Source: Campylobacter sputorum
Lineage (GTDB): Bacteria; Campylobacterota; Campylobacteria; Campylobacterales; Campylobacteraceae
Assembly (NCBI RefSeq): GCF_002220775.1
Contig: NZ_CP019685.1
Location: 1,054,001 to 1,118,000 of the forward strand
DNA length: 64,000 nt
Reading direction: 5' to 3'
A program made the position numbers and the translations under genes. Positions 18,613-28,393 of this stretch are shown here, in pieces; position 1 is the first letter of the stretch, and each line of letters opens with the position of its first letter. The notes under the pieces were generated by a model. It did not search any database. It saw only the letters and a program-made list of their open reading frames with translations, and was not told the DNA's origin.

Positions 18613-19836
18613 TTATTTCAAATTTTCTAAAAATTTTATATTTTCGCTCTTGTTTCCTAATTTTGCATAATCCAAAGCATTATAACCAAGGTCATCTACG
18701 GCATTTATATCAGCCCCGCTTTGCATTAAAAATTTTAACATTTCTACATTTGAATGTTGTGCAGCATGCATAAAAAGAGTTCTTGAAGTATGCTCTAAAT
18801 CACATAAATTTTGATAAAAAGGCAGTGTTACCATTCCTATATTTGAATTTATTGCAAATTTCTCATTTTTACTTATATATGTTGCATTTATATCAGCACC
18901 ATTTTGTACTAGAAATTTTGTTGTATTTAAATCATTAAAGCCAACAGTATAAAAAATAGGAGTTTTTCCAAATGTATTTTTATAGTTAATATCTGCTCCA
19001 TTTTTAAGCAAAAATTTAATGTTATTTATATTTTTTAGAGCAAAAAATATCGATGACTCGCTTCCTTCATTTACTTTTGCGCCCATCTTAAGAAGTTCTT
19101 CTAAAAATTTAACACTTTTTTCATGCAAAAGAGATATATTTAAAGCATTGCTAAGTTCACTTTGCGAATATTTATCTTTAAAAAGAATTTCTTGCAAACC
19201 ATATAAATCGAAATTTGGATTTGATATACGCTTTTCAAAATCAGTAATATCAGGAACCTTCCCCATTATAGTATATGAAAAATCTCCAACTGAAAAATTT
19301 AAAAAGTCATTCATAACTTTTGTTGCATAAAATATGGCACTTCCTTCATCTATCTCTCTTTTTTTATAAAAAGAGACAAGATTTGACATATTTGCATTAT
19401 ATTCTTTCCAAAAATTGTTAAATAACTCAAAATTTCCTATACTATTATAAGCCCAAAATCTAAAATAAGCTCTGTTATCATCAGCAATTTTGCCATTTTC
19501 ATCATTTAATGTTTTTGCGTAAATCTCAGGTGCAACACCAGCTTTTAAAAGAAGAAATTTAAACTCTTTTTGCTTTGCATTATACACAATACCCTTACAA
19601 TTTAACCTATCACCCCTTATTTCTTTACTAATATCAAATAATTTATTTAAAAAATCTAAATTTAATAAAGAATTTTCGCAGTTAAAATCGATTTGTGTAT
19701 TTAAAAAATCTATATCTAAATTTGAAAAAATTTCATCTTTATACTCTTTTATTTCATCGCAACTAATCTTGTTATCATCTAAAACTTTAGAAAACATCAA
19801 AACGGATGATAAAAATATCAAAAATAAAACTCTCAT
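18613..19836 (-). CDS. Exported ankyrin-repeat protein
   Basis: Function unknown. A signal peptide (1-16, MRVLFLIFLSSVLMFS) indicates export, probably to the periplasm. Residues 20-230 form a helical domain without a known family, with several cysteines (C25, C53, C79). Ankyrin repeats occupy about 240-407: for example NINNIKFLLKNGADINYKN, LNTTKFLVQNGADINATY and SNVEMLKFLMQSGADINAVD, each with the G-A-D-I-N turn. Ankyrin repeats bind proteins. As I recall, a similar periplasmic ankyrin protein is annotated in C. jejuni. It lies alone between sucC and the efflux operon. Confidence 0.8.
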   Translation of the reverse strand: MRVLFLIFLSSVLMFSKVLDDNKISCDEIKEYKDEIFSNLDIDFLNTQIDFNCENSLLNLDFLNKLFDISKEIRGDRLNCKGIVYNAKQKEFKFLLLKAGVAPEIYAKTLNDENGKIADDNRAYFRFWAYNSIGNFELFNNFWKEYNANMSNLVSFYKKREIDEGSAIFYATKVMNDFLNFSVGDFSYTIMGKVPDITDFEKRISNPNFDLYGLQEILFKDKYSQSELSNALNISLLHEKSVKFLEELLKMGAKVNEGSESSIFFALKNINNIKFLLKNGADINYKNTFGKTPIFYTVGFNDLNTTKFLVQNGADINATYISKNEKFAINSNIGMVTLPFYQNLCDLEHTSRTLFMHAAQHSNVEMLKFLMQSGADINAVDDLGYNALDYAKLGNKSENIKFLENLK

Positions 19837-19903
19837 ATTAATCCCTAAATTTAATAATTACAGGTCTAATTGTATCAAAATATTTTTCTTTTATGAAATT
19901 ATT

Positions 19904-21229
19904 TTAAATTTTACCACCTACTATTTTGTATATTAAATTTTCGTTTTGAAGTAAAATATATTTATCATATAGTAAATTTAATTCATAATTTAACTTTGTA
20001 TTTTGAGAATTTAAAAGATCATAAAGTTCGTTTTTACCACTATCATATCGTATTTGATAATATTTTGTGATATTTATACTATGAGTTAAAATTTTACTAG
20101 TATTTTCAAACTTAAGCTTATAATTTTCATAGTCTAAAAATGCTCTATAAAATTCATTTATTGCACTATTTAATTTTGTTAAAAAGTCGTTTTTAGCCAT
20201 TTCATACTCAATCTCAGAAATCTTAATATTATTTTTAACCCTAGCAAAATCTAAAAAAGGAAGTGTTATTTGTATATTTCCGTTTAAAAAATTTAGCTTA
20301 AAACTATCATCAAATTTTTGCTCATTTGAATTAAGGGAAGCACCTATTGTAATGTTTGGATATAAACTTTTAAAAGTATATTTATAGTTATAAAATGCAG
20401 CTTTTAGTCTAAGTTCTGCTGCTTTTACATCTGGTCTATTTGAGAGAATTTCAAGAGGAATTTTCCTTGATATACCAAGAAGTTTTGTATCTAAAATACT
20501 ATAATTTTCTAAATTTGGTAAATTTTGTGAATACATTAAATTTTTTAATTTTTCTCGAGTTGTGTAAATTTGCGTATTTATATTTAAAATCTTTTCATCT
20601 GTTTGCAATAAAGACTGATTTATCTGCTCAACCTCTAATTTATCGGCTCTTCCGTAATTAAATTTAGCCACTATAATTTCTTTTAATTTCTCATAATTTT
20701 GCTTCATTTTATAAATTTTATCTTTAGAATTTTGCAGATACATTAGGTTGAAAAATGTGCTAACGCTATCGCTTTTTATACTAAGATCAAGTGCGTTTAA
20801 ATCAAGTTTTGAGGCATTTAGCAGCAAAGCTGATTGTTTATATTTATCCATAAATTTACCAAACAAATCAATCTCATAAGATACACTCAATGAACTTTTA
20901 AAATTTATATCGCTATTTGAATTTTCATCTATATTTTTATTTGCAGACGCATTGTAACTTGCACCAAAAGTTGGTAACAAATCCGCTCTTGATAGACCAA
21001 GATAAGCCATAAATTTATCTATATTTAAATTACTATTTTTGAAATCAAGATTATTTTCAAGTATTGTTTGCATTGTTTTGCTCAGCAAAACATTATCATA
21101 ACCTTCCCACCAAGATAAATTTTGCTCATAATAACTCTCATTTACATCTCCAATAGGCGAAGTAAAATCATACTCTTTCATAGCACAACCGCTAAAAATA
21201 ATCATAAAAATTATTATTAAATTTTTCAT
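19904..21229 (-). CDS. TolC/NodT-type outer-membrane efflux lipoprotein
   Basis: Outer-membrane duct of a three-part exporter. I start at the ATG at 21229 (441 residues), which has AAGGGAA upstream and gives a clean lipoprotein signal MKNLIIIFMIIFSGC with Cys15; a start at 21250 would sit inside macB. The two-fold TolC repeat is visible: long amphipathic helices (EQINQSLLQTDEKILN) and the RPDVKAAELRLKAAFYNYK motif (about 265). The gene begins one base after the macB stop, so macA-macB-tolC form one operon. Confidence 0.9.
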   Translation of the reverse strand: MKNLIIIFMIIFSGCAMKEYDFTSPIGDVNESYYEQNLSWWEGYDNVLLSKTMQTILENNLDFKNSNLNIDKFMAYLGLSRADLLPTFGASYNASANKNIDENSNSDINFKSSLSVSYEIDLFGKFMDKYKQSALLLNASKLDLNALDLSIKSDSVSTFFNLMYLQNSKDKIYKMKQNYEKLKEIIVAKFNYGRADKLEVEQINQSLLQTDEKILNINTQIYTTREKLKNLMYSQNLPNLENYSILDTKLLGISRKIPLEILSNRPDVKAAELRLKAAFYNYKYTFKSLYPNITIGASLNSNEQKFDDSFKLNFLNGNIQITLPFLDFARVKNNIKISEIEYEMAKNDFLTKLNSAINEFYRAFLDYENYKLKFENTSKILTHSINITKYYQIRYDSGKNELYDLLNSQNTKLNYELNLLYDKYILLQNENLIYKIVGGKI

Positions 21230-21230
21230 T

Positions 21231-23168
21231 TTATTCCCTTGAAAGTGCATCTATTGGGTTTAAATTTGCTGCATTTTTTGCAGGCATAAAACCAAAAATA
21301 ATGCCTATAAACATAGAAGATATAAGTGCTACTATGATAGAAGTTATGGAATATGCCATCGCAAAAGAAGATACAAAATACATAAAAATAAAACCTATTC
21401 CAAAAGATAGCATTAAGCCAAAAATACCACCTATTACACATATTAAAATAGCTTCAACTAAAAACTGCATAAGTATGTCTCTACTTTTCGCACCTATTGC
21501 CATTTTAAGTCCAATTTCTTTTGTTCGCTCTGTAACAGAAACAAGCATTATATTCATAACACCAATTCCACCAACTATAAGTGAGATAAGAGCAACTGCG
21601 GATATAAGAATTCTCATAGTTCCTGTTGCACTTTCTACGGTTTGTCGTATACTATCTGAGTTTCTTATAAAAAAATCCTGTTTTCCGTGCTTTGTAGATA
21701 TTAATTCAGTGATGGCAAATTGAGCCAGTTGCATATTTACATTATCTTTTATTCTTATGGTAATTGAGTTTATATTTCTATCTCCTGTTATTTTATTTAT
21801 AACCGTAGTATAAGGTGCGTAAATACGTAATGTTTCGGCGTCTCCAAAGTTATCATTTGGCTCTAAAACCCCAATAATCTTTAATGGTTGTTTATTAAAA
21901 AGCAAAACTTTACCGATAGGATTTGAGTTTGGGAAAAAATTATTTTTTGTATTGCTATCTATCACAACAACAGAAGCACTGTTTACAACATCGTTTTTAT
22001 CTAAAAATCTCCCATCTTCCAACTTCAAACCATTTACATTTATACTCTGTTCGTTCCCGCCACGAAGTGAGCCTGTATAAGATAAATTGCGAAAAGTTAA
22101 AGTTCCGTTTGTAGATGTATTTGGCGTAACACTCATTACATAACTTTGTTTATTTAAAAGTCTTGTATCGCTGATACTTAAACTCCTAACATTATTTGCC
22201 CTCATATCACCAAAACTTTTGCCAGGAAAAATGGTTATAGTATTTGTTCCCATTGCATTGATATCAGCTAGTATTTTTTCTTGAGAACCTTTGCCTATAG
22301 CAACTACAGAAACAACGGATGCTATGCCTATTATAATTCCAAGCATAGTAAGAAGTGATCTTAATTTATGAGATAAAATAGCTCCTACTGCCATTTTAAA
22401 TGACTCAACAAACATATCTTTTATGGCAAATAAAGAATTTTTACTATCTATTTTATCAATATTTTTTTGGACAAAATTTTCATTTTCGTTTTTATTTTCA
22501 TCTTTTATAATCTCGCCATCTTTTATTTCTATAATTCTTTTTGCATGATTTGCAACCCCTAAATCATGCGTTACAAGTATGATAGTGTGACCAATTTTAT
22601 GCAAATCTTCAAGTATTTTTAAAACAAGTTCTCCACTTTTAGAATCAAGGGCGCCAGTTGGTTCATCAGCTAAAATAATCTCTCCACCATTCATAAGCGA
22701 TCTTGCTATGCTTATACGCTGTTGTTGTCCGCCACTAAGCTCACTTGGATAATATGTTAGCCTATGAGAAAGATTTAAATTTTCTAAAAGCTCTTTTGCT
22801 CTTTTGATTCTTTTATCATAATTAATACCAGCATAAACAGCAGGAAGTGCTACATTTTCGGTAGCATTGATACCAGAAAGAAGATTGTATCTTTGAAAAA
22901 TAAAGCCAAATTTTTTTCTTCTTAAAAGTGCTAATTTATCTTTGTCAAAATTTGATATAAGATTATTATCTATATAATATTCGCCACTACTTGGGATATC
23001 AAGACAACCTAAAATATTCATAAGTGTTGATTTTCCTGAGCCAGATTGACCAATTATAGCGATAAATTCTCCACTATTTATTTCTAAGCTTATATTTTTT
23101 AAAACTTTTGTTGGATTTTTGGCTGTTCCAAAATTTTTACAAATATTAACAAGTTTTAATAAACTCAA
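21231..23168 (-). CDS. macB: MacB-type ABC export protein
   Basis: Mechanotransmission ABC exporter, ATPase fused to permease. The 645 residues carry an N-terminal ATPase (1-225; Walker A GQSGSGKST at 40-48, signature ELSGGQQQR near 142, Walker B IILADEPTGALD near 162). Then one membrane helix (about 270), a large periplasmic domain and three C-terminal helices with GGIGVMNIMLVSVTERTKEI. Start is TTG, eight bases after the AAGGTAA near the macA stop. MacB systems move macrolides, toxins or lipids out of the periplasm; the cargo here is unknown. Confidence 0.92.
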   Translation of the reverse strand: MSLLKLVNICKNFGTAKNPTKVLKNISLEINSGEFIAIIGQSGSGKSTLMNILGCLDIPSSGEYYIDNNLISNFDKDKLALLRRKKFGFIFQRYNLLSGINATENVALPAVYAGINYDKRIKRAKELLENLNLSHRLTYYPSELSGGQQQRISIARSLMNGGEIILADEPTGALDSKSGELVLKILEDLHKIGHTIILVTHDLGVANHAKRIIEIKDGEIIKDENKNENENFVQKNIDKIDSKNSLFAIKDMFVESFKMAVGAILSHKLRSLLTMLGIIIGIASVVSVVAIGKGSQEKILADINAMGTNTITIFPGKSFGDMRANNVRSLSISDTRLLNKQSYVMSVTPNTSTNGTLTFRNLSYTGSLRGGNEQSINVNGLKLEDGRFLDKNDVVNSASVVVIDSNTKNNFFPNSNPIGKVLLFNKQPLKIIGVLEPNDNFGDAETLRIYAPYTTVINKITGDRNINSITIRIKDNVNMQLAQFAITELISTKHGKQDFFIRNSDSIRQTVESATGTMRILISAVALISLIVGGIGVMNIMLVSVTERTKEIGLKMAIGAKSRDILMQFLVEAILICVIGGIFGLMLSFGIGFIFMYFVSSFAMAYSITSIIVALISSMFIGIIFGFMPAKNAANLNPIDALSRE

Positions 23169-23171
23169 ATT

Positions 23172-24362
23172 TTACCTTATTCTCATTTTTCTATTTTCAA
23201 TTAAATTTTCCAACTCTTTAGCACTAAGCTTGTTTGTTATAACCTCATCACCTTCTTTTAATCCAGATATTATCTGTGTATTTATACCATCACTAAGACC
23301 TACTTCGACGCCAACTTTTTTTACATCATTTTGTTCATCTTTTAATAAAACAAAATGCGAATTTTCATCATTTTTTATAGTTATGGAAGGAACCATTAAA
23401 ACATTTTTGGCATTATTTATAATAATTGAATTTTCTATAGTCATGCCTATTTTAAAATAATTATTATCATTTTCTATATAATATTTTGCATAATAATACA
23501 CAGCGGCATTTGAGCTATTTGCGGAAGCAGAACTGCCTTTTATATCAGAATTTTCATCACTATATGTTTTATCTGCAGGATCTATACTTGATATAGTTGC
23601 ATTATAATCTAAATTTATATCTCCAAGAGTTCCAAATTTTACTTTTTGCCCGATTTTAACACTATTTATATCGCCTTCTGGAACTTCAACTCTTACTTCT
23701 AATGTATTTAAATTAGCAATTTTTGCTATAGTAGGAGTTGTTTGCGTGGCATTTACAGTCTGGCCTTCTTTAACAGGTATTGATATCACAACTCCATCAA
23801 GAGAAGAAACTATTTTTGTGTAACCTAAATCAGTTTGAGCAGTATAAAGCGAAATTTCGGTTTGTTTAATCTGCTCTTGAATTTCGGTTAGGCTTGCTTT
23901 AGCCAAACTTAATTCATCTTTTGTCTTTTCTAAATTTTCTTTTGAAGTTGCATTTGCTTTGTATAAATCTAACTCTCTTTTATATTTATTTTCAGCTACT
24001 TCTTTTGCTATATTTGCTGAGTTTAATTTTGCTTTAAATATACTAAGAGACGCTTTTAGGTCATCAATCTTATTTTTTTGCTTTATATCATCAATTTCAG
24101 CAATCATATCGCCTTTTTTCACTATATCGCCAATCTCAACATATAGTTTTTTTATCTGTCCTGAAACTTGAGCACCAAGATCAACGCTATCTTTTGGATA
24201 AATTTTGCCTGTTGCTTCTACGCTTTTAACTATATCGCCTCTTTTTACATTTGTAGTTATAAACTCAATTTTTTCTTCTTTTTTTATAAATTTAGCATAA
24301 ATTCCATATCCAACCGCTATTAAAATAGCAAACAAAATAATATATTTGATAGTTTTTTTCAT
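23172..24362 (-). CDS. macA: MacA-type periplasmic adaptor
   Basis: Membrane-fusion protein joining MacB to the outer-membrane duct. It has an N-terminal anchor (about 5-21), the lipoyl-like half ATGKIYPKDSVDLGAQVSGQ, a coiled-coil hairpin (about 95-180; KASLTEIQEQIKQTEISLY) and beta-barrel and membrane-proximal domains. I prefer the ATG at 24362 (396 residues, MKKTIKYI) to the GTG at 24368. First gene of the macA-macB-tolC unit. The cargo cannot be read from the sequence. Confidence 0.92.
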   Translation of the reverse strand: MKKTIKYIILFAILIAVGYGIYAKFIKKEEKIEFITTNVKRGDIVKSVEATGKIYPKDSVDLGAQVSGQIKKLYVEIGDIVKKGDMIAEIDDIKQKNKIDDLKASLSIFKAKLNSANIAKEVAENKYKRELDLYKANATSKENLEKTKDELSLAKASLTEIQEQIKQTEISLYTAQTDLGYTKIVSSLDGVVISIPVKEGQTVNATQTTPTIAKIANLNTLEVRVEVPEGDINSVKIGQKVKFGTLGDINLDYNATISSIDPADKTYSDENSDIKGSSASANSSNAAVYYYAKYYIENDNNYFKIGMTIENSIIINNAKNVLMVPSITIKNDENSHFVLLKDEQNDVKKVGVEVGLSDGINTQIISGLKEGDEVITNKLSAKELENLIENRKMRIR

Positions 24363-24431
24363 ATACACCGCTTATAAATTTAAAAATTTAGAAAGTAATT
24401 TTATATAATTAATGTGAATAAAATGTTAAAT

Positions 24432-24926
24432 TTATTTATTTTTATGCAATTTTGGATAGTCAAAAAATATAACTTTTCCACTATGGTTTTGTATATTTTT
24501 AAAGCAATCTTGTTCAAACTCGATACAAAAAATGGAGCTAGTTGGCATATGATCTATCACTGAATTGCTTAGAAGTTCACATATCTCAGATATACAAGGA
24601 TTGTGAGCTATAATAAACACAGTTTTAAATTTGTCATCAATTTCATGAAACACTTTTAAAAAATCACTCAAAGATGAATTATAAAGCTCTTTTTTTTGAA
24701 CTATTTGGCTTTGAAATCCCACAACATCGGAAATAATTTTAGCAGTTTGAAACGCTCTTTTTGCATTACTAGAAATTATAATATCTGGCATAATACCTTT
24801 ATCTCTTAGCAAATTTGCCATAAATTTTATATGTTTTTCACCTTTTTGATTTATGCTTCTATCTATATCTTTGCAATCATAATTATTAAATGATTTTGCA
24901 TGTCTTATAAAATATACCTTTTTCAT
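24432..24926 (-). CDS. sixA: SixA-type histidine phosphatase
   Basis: Histidine phosphatase of the phosphoglycerate-mutase fold; in E. coli SixA acts on phosphohistidine in phosphorelays and the nitrogen PTS. The 164 residues have the core RHAKS (8-12) and the second histidine in FIIAHNPCISE near 105. No helical insert, so it is the small SixA type. It overlaps the upstream DUF455 gene by four bases, so they are coupled. Its substrate here is unknown. Confidence 0.85.
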   Translation of the reverse strand: MKKVYFIRHAKSFNNYDCKDIDRSINQKGEKHIKFMANLLRDKGIMPDIIISSNAKRAFQTAKIISDVVGFQSQIVQKKELYNSSLSDFLKVFHEIDDKFKTVFIIAHNPCISEICELLSNSVIDHMPTSSIFCIEFEQDCFKNIQNHSGKVIFFDYPKLHKNK

Positions 24927-25723
24927 TTTTGCTCCATTAAGTTCATTATTTGCTCTATTTCAAATTTACTAAACCCAGCTTTTAATCTTGCATTTATATT
25001 TAACTCTCTTTTTTGTTTAAACGCATTAGGATAGAGAGATTTTACGATATTTATATAAATATCAGGATTAAGATTATTTTGCTTGCACGCAAATTTAAAC
25101 CACTTATCTCCTTTTTTTACATGAGAAATTTCTTCATCAAGTATTATGCTTAAAATATTTGTGAGTTTTTTATCGCTATTTTTAGAAATTTTGCTCTCCA
25201 TATGCATATTTGCATCAAGTCCGTTTGCTTCCATATATCTTGGAAGAAGTGCCATTCTATTTAAAAAAGAATTCTCAGTTTTTTGCATAGCTATAAAAAG
25301 ACCGTCATGAACGGCAAAATCAGAGTATTTATAGCCCAAAGTTTGCAAATACTCACAAATCATTTCAAAATGCCTAATCTCATCATCTGCAACTTCAAGC
25401 CAGTCTAAATAATACTCACAGGGCAAATTTGCAAATCTATACGCAGCGTCTAAGGCTATATCTATGGCACTATATTCTATGTGTGCTATAGAATGCACAA
25501 ATGCAGCAAAGTTTTTTTCTTTTGGATATTTTATCTTCATTTCACGCATAGATTTTACATCACAAAATGAAGCATAACTAGGCGTTACTAAAGTTTTGGG
25601 TTTAAAATTTTTTTCAAATTCTAAATTTCCATACTTAAACTCATCATAAAAGTTTTTAAATTTAGAAATTTTTTCTGTTGGATTGTTTTGAAATAAAATA
25701 TCTTCTAACTTGACAAAAAACAT
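24923..25723 (-). CDS. DUF455 ferritin-like protein
   Basis: Uncharacterised family with a ferritin-like four-helix fold. Over 266 residues the likely di-iron ligands are visible: HIEYSAIDIALDAAYRF (about 90-106), DDEIRHFEM (about 121-129, ExxH) and DEEISHVKKGDKW (about 203-215, ExxH). Two ExxH motifs plus extra glutamates are what a carboxylate-bridged di-iron centre needs. It starts directly after the rhomboid gene and overlaps sixA. Distant relatives include MiaE-like tRNA hydroxylases, but no substrate can be named. Confidence 0.82.
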   Translation of the reverse strand: MFFVKLEDILFQNNPTEKISKFKNFYDEFKYGNLEFEKNFKPKTLVTPSYASFCDVKSMREMKIKYPKEKNFAAFVHSIAHIEYSAIDIALDAAYRFANLPCEYYLDWLEVADDEIRHFEMICEYLQTLGYKYSDFAVHDGLFIAMQKTENSFLNRMALLPRYMEANGLDANMHMESKISKNSDKKLTNILSIILDEEISHVKKGDKWFKFACKQNNLNPDIYINIVKSLYPNAFKQKRELNINARLKAGFSKFEIEQIMNLMEQK

Positions 25724-26275
25724 CTAATATTTCCTAACTATTTTACCGCTTAAATACCCTATACCAAATCCAAGTAAATGGGCATACCAAGCTACATTTA
25801 TACCCATTAAAAGCGGTGCAAAACTCATCAAAATCAAAGCTATAAAAAGTCCTTTTGCATTGTATTTATCTATAAAAGCCATAAATCCAAGTAAAACACA
25901 TATGGCACCACTTGCTCCAATTGTATTTATATCTATACCTTTGTAATATCCGTTATACCATATATAAACAAGACTTAATAAATTTGTAATAATTCCACCA
26001 AGCAAATAAATAAGCATAAATTTAATCCCGCCTAAAAACCGCTCAAGTATGGATCCAAACTGATACAAAACAACCATATTCATAGCCAAATGCATAAATG
26101 ATCCATGTAAAAACATAGATGTTACAAGCTGCCAATAAAAACCATAATATATACAAAGGGAATTAAGACCAAATAATATACTAAATTTATTAGTATTAAA
26201 CACAAAATAGTGTAAAAAATACACAAGGCAGTTTATTGCAATGACAAATGAAGAGAAATATAATTTTTTATTCAT
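25724..26275 (-). CDS. Rhomboid intramembrane serine protease
   Basis: Cuts membrane proteins within or near their helices. The 183-residue six-helix core keeps the catalytic dyad: Ser122 in TIGASGAICVLLGF and His166 in VAWYAHLLGFGIGYLSGK. The oxyanion-side motif SMFLHGSFMHLAMNM (53-67) is also intact. It is close to the minimal GlpG-type core without an extra cytoplasmic domain. It precedes the DUF455 gene with no gap. Substrate unknown. Confidence 0.88.
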   Translation of the reverse strand: MNKKLYFSSFVIAINCLVYFLHYFVFNTNKFSILFGLNSLCIYYGFYWQLVTSMFLHGSFMHLAMNMVVLYQFGSILERFLGGIKFMLIYLLGGIITNLLSLVYIWYNGYYKGIDINTIGASGAICVLLGFMAFIDKYNAKGLFIALILMSFAPLLMGINVAWYAHLLGFGIGYLSGKIVRKY

Positions 26276-26298
26276 AGCTTAATTTTACAAAAATAGAC

Positions 26299-26997
26299 TT
26301 AATTTAACTTTCCATATCCTATAAATCTATTTGAAGTAAGACAAGAAGCACTCGAACATCTAGTTATATAACTATTTATAATTTTATTATCTCTAATATG
26401 GGTATTTTTATCTCTTAAGTTCATATATCCATACATGTTTTTACCACTTGCAAAGTGAATAAATTTTATAGTTCCATCTTTATTTATACCCCTTATAATC
26501 CCAACATGTGTGACATTTTTAGGATTTACAGATTTTATGGATTTTTTTGTAGATGTGTTTGAAAAAAATATCAAATCCCCTACTTTAGGATTTTTTAACG
26601 ATATTTTTTCATTATATTTATAAAGATTATACATAGCTTGAGATTTTCTATGATTTGAGTAGTAAGAATTTAATTCATTTTCATCAAAATATAAATTATC
26701 ATATCTGTTATTTATGAGAGACACAAAACCAGAACAATCGCCACCTGCTTTTGTATCTAAATATCTATCTAGTAGTTTAACTAAATCATAGGGATATTTA
26801 TCTGCATTTGGAATTGAAAATTCCTCTGTTTTTTCATCTTGCAATACAAGTTGAGATTGAAAATCTTCTTTTATATCTGTTAAATTTTCATCATTATAAA
26901 TATCATAAAAATCATTTTGCACTACATCTGTTTTAGTAGAACATCCTACAAAAAAAATCAAACTCACTAAAAACACTATAAATTTTTTTGTATTCAT
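26299..26997 (-). CDS. NlpC/P60-type peptidoglycan hydrolase lipoprotein
   Basis: Probably cuts peptide crosslinks in peptidoglycan. I start at the ATG at 26997 (232 residues), with AGG upstream; a TTG at 27003 is less likely. The lipoprotein signal is MNTKKFIVFLVSLIFFVGC with Cys19. The NlpC/P60 triad appears as Cys88 (GDCSGFVSLI), His164 (VTHVGIIRG) and a third polar site near His181 (KFIHFASGK). The family usually acts on gamma-D-Glu-diaminopimelate bonds. Transcribed away from murA, so the two wall genes are divergent. Confidence 0.82.
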   Translation of the reverse strand: MNTKKFIVFLVSLIFFVGCSTKTDVVQNDFYDIYNDENLTDIKEDFQSQLVLQDEKTEEFSIPNADKYPYDLVKLLDRYLDTKAGGDCSGFVSLINNRYDNLYFDENELNSYYSNHRKSQAMYNLYKYNEKISLKNPKVGDLIFFSNTSTKKSIKSVNPKNVTHVGIIRGINKDGTIKFIHFASGKNMYGYMNLRDKNTHIRDNKIINSYITRCSSASCLTSNRFIGYGKLN

Positions 26998-27091
26998 AAA
27001 CAAACCTGTAAATAAATTTTTGGGATTTTTTATTATATCATTAAAAGTTACTAATTTAAATAAAAATTTAAAAAGTTAAGCAAATTTTCGC

Positions 27092-27097
27092 TACAAT
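27092..27097 (+). promoter_or_regulatory. -10 box for murA-moeA-flgA-ubiX
   Basis: TACAAT, 27 bases before the murA ATG, preceded by the T-rich segment AAATTTTCG. No -35 consensus. It fits the usual Campylobacter promoter form. Confidence 0.5.
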
Positions 27098-27123
27098 GGC
27101 AAAAATCAAAATCAAGGTTAAAT

Positions 27124-28392
27124 ATGTATCTATTATCGATAAAAGGTGGGTATAAATTAAGCGGCGAAGTAAAAATATGTGGTGCAAAAAATGCAGCCTT
27201 ACCTTCCATAGCTTGTTCAATACTTTCGAAAAAACCTGTAAATATAAAAAATATACCAGAAGTTGAAGATATAAAAACTATATGCAAACTACTTGAAAAT
27301 TTAGGCTCATCTTGTAAATTTATAAAATCACACCAAGTTAAAATAGACACAACTACGATAAATTCAACAAAAGCAACATATGATATTGTTAGAAAGATGA
27401 GAGCCTCCATCTTAGTTCTAGGACCACTTCTTGCAAGATTTCACCATTGTGAAGTTTCGCTTCCAGGTGGCTGTGCCATAGGTCAAAGACCAATAGACCT
27501 ACACCTAAGTGCATTGGAAAAAATGGGTGCAAAAATAGAGATAAAAGAGGGATATGTTGTAGCTACTACGCCAAAAGATGGGCTAAAAGGTGCAAATATT
27601 ATTTTTGATAAAATAACTGTTACTGGAAGCGAAAATATCATAATGGCAGCAGCTCTTGCAAATGGTACAACAAAAATCATAAATGCAGCAAAAGAGCCAG
27701 AAGTTGTAGCACTTTGCGAGATTTTATCACAAAGTGGAGTTGATATAAAAGGTATTGGCACAAGTGAACTTATCATAAAAGGAAGCAGTGGAAAACTACT
27801 TGATATAAAAGAAATAAATGTTATACCAGATAGGATAGAAGCTGGAACTTATTTGTGCGCAGGAGCTATAACAAATTCACAAATTACTGTAAAAAATGTA
27901 AATCCAAACCATCTAGTAGCAGTGTTAGATAAATTTGAAAGTATGGGATATGGTATAAAAATAGATGTAGATTGCATAACTATATTACCAGCAAAAAAAA
28001 TAAAACCTATAGAAATTATAACAAGCGAATACCCCGGTTTTCCAACAGATATGCAAGCTCAATTTATGGCACTTTGTCTTGTTGCAAATGGAACTAGCGT
28101 AATTGATGAAAGACTTTTTGAAAACAGATTTATGCATGTAAGTGAACTTTTAAGAATGGGAGCAGATATAAAACTAAATGCTCATATTGCAACGATAAAT
28201 GGTGGCATAAAACTAAACGCAACTGATGTCATGGCAACTGATTTAAGAGCAAGTTCAGCCCTTGTTCTAGCCGGACTTGTTGCAAATGGAACTACAAGAG
28301 TCCATAGAATTTATCACCTTGATAGAGGCTATGAAAAACTTGAAATAAAACTATCTAAACTTGGTGCGAAAATTAAAAGATTAGAGGAATAA
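27124..28392 (+). CDS. murA: UDP-N-acetylglucosamine 1-carboxyvinyltransferase
   Basis: First committed step of peptidoglycan synthesis: transfers enolpyruvate from PEP to UDP-GlcNAc. The 422-residue protein is full length with Lys22-Asn23 ([10 protein letters not shown]) and Cys117 in [17 protein letters not shown]. The cysteine (rather than aspartate) is the fosfomycin-sensitive form. It begins a plus-strand unit with moeA one base after its stop. Confidence 0.96.
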   Translation: MYLLSIKGGYKLSGEVKICGAKNAALPSIACSILSKKPVNIKNIPEVEDIKTICKLLENLGSSCKFIKSHQVKIDTTTINSTKATYDIVRKMRASILVLGPLLARFHHCEVSLPGGCAIGQRPIDLHLSALEKMGAKIEIKEGYVVATTPKDGLKGANIIFDKITVTGSENIIMAAALANGTTKIINAAKEPEVVALCEILSQSGVDIKGIGTSELIIKGSSGKLLDIKEINVIPDRIEAGTYLCAGAITNSQITVKNVNPNHLVAVLDKFESMGYGIKIDVDCITILPAKKIKPIEIITSEYPGFPTDMQAQFMALCLVANGTSVIDERLFENRFMHVSELLRMGADIKLNAHIATINGGIKLNATDVMATDLRASSALVLAGLVANGTTRVHRIYHLDRGYEKLEIKLSKLGAKIKRLEE

Positions 28393-28393
28393 A

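Noticed and set aside
21226-21441. 71-codon frame overlapping the macB/tolC junction
   Set aside because: Out of frame with two solid genes on the same strand; composition (Phe, Tyr, Cys) is a frame artefact.
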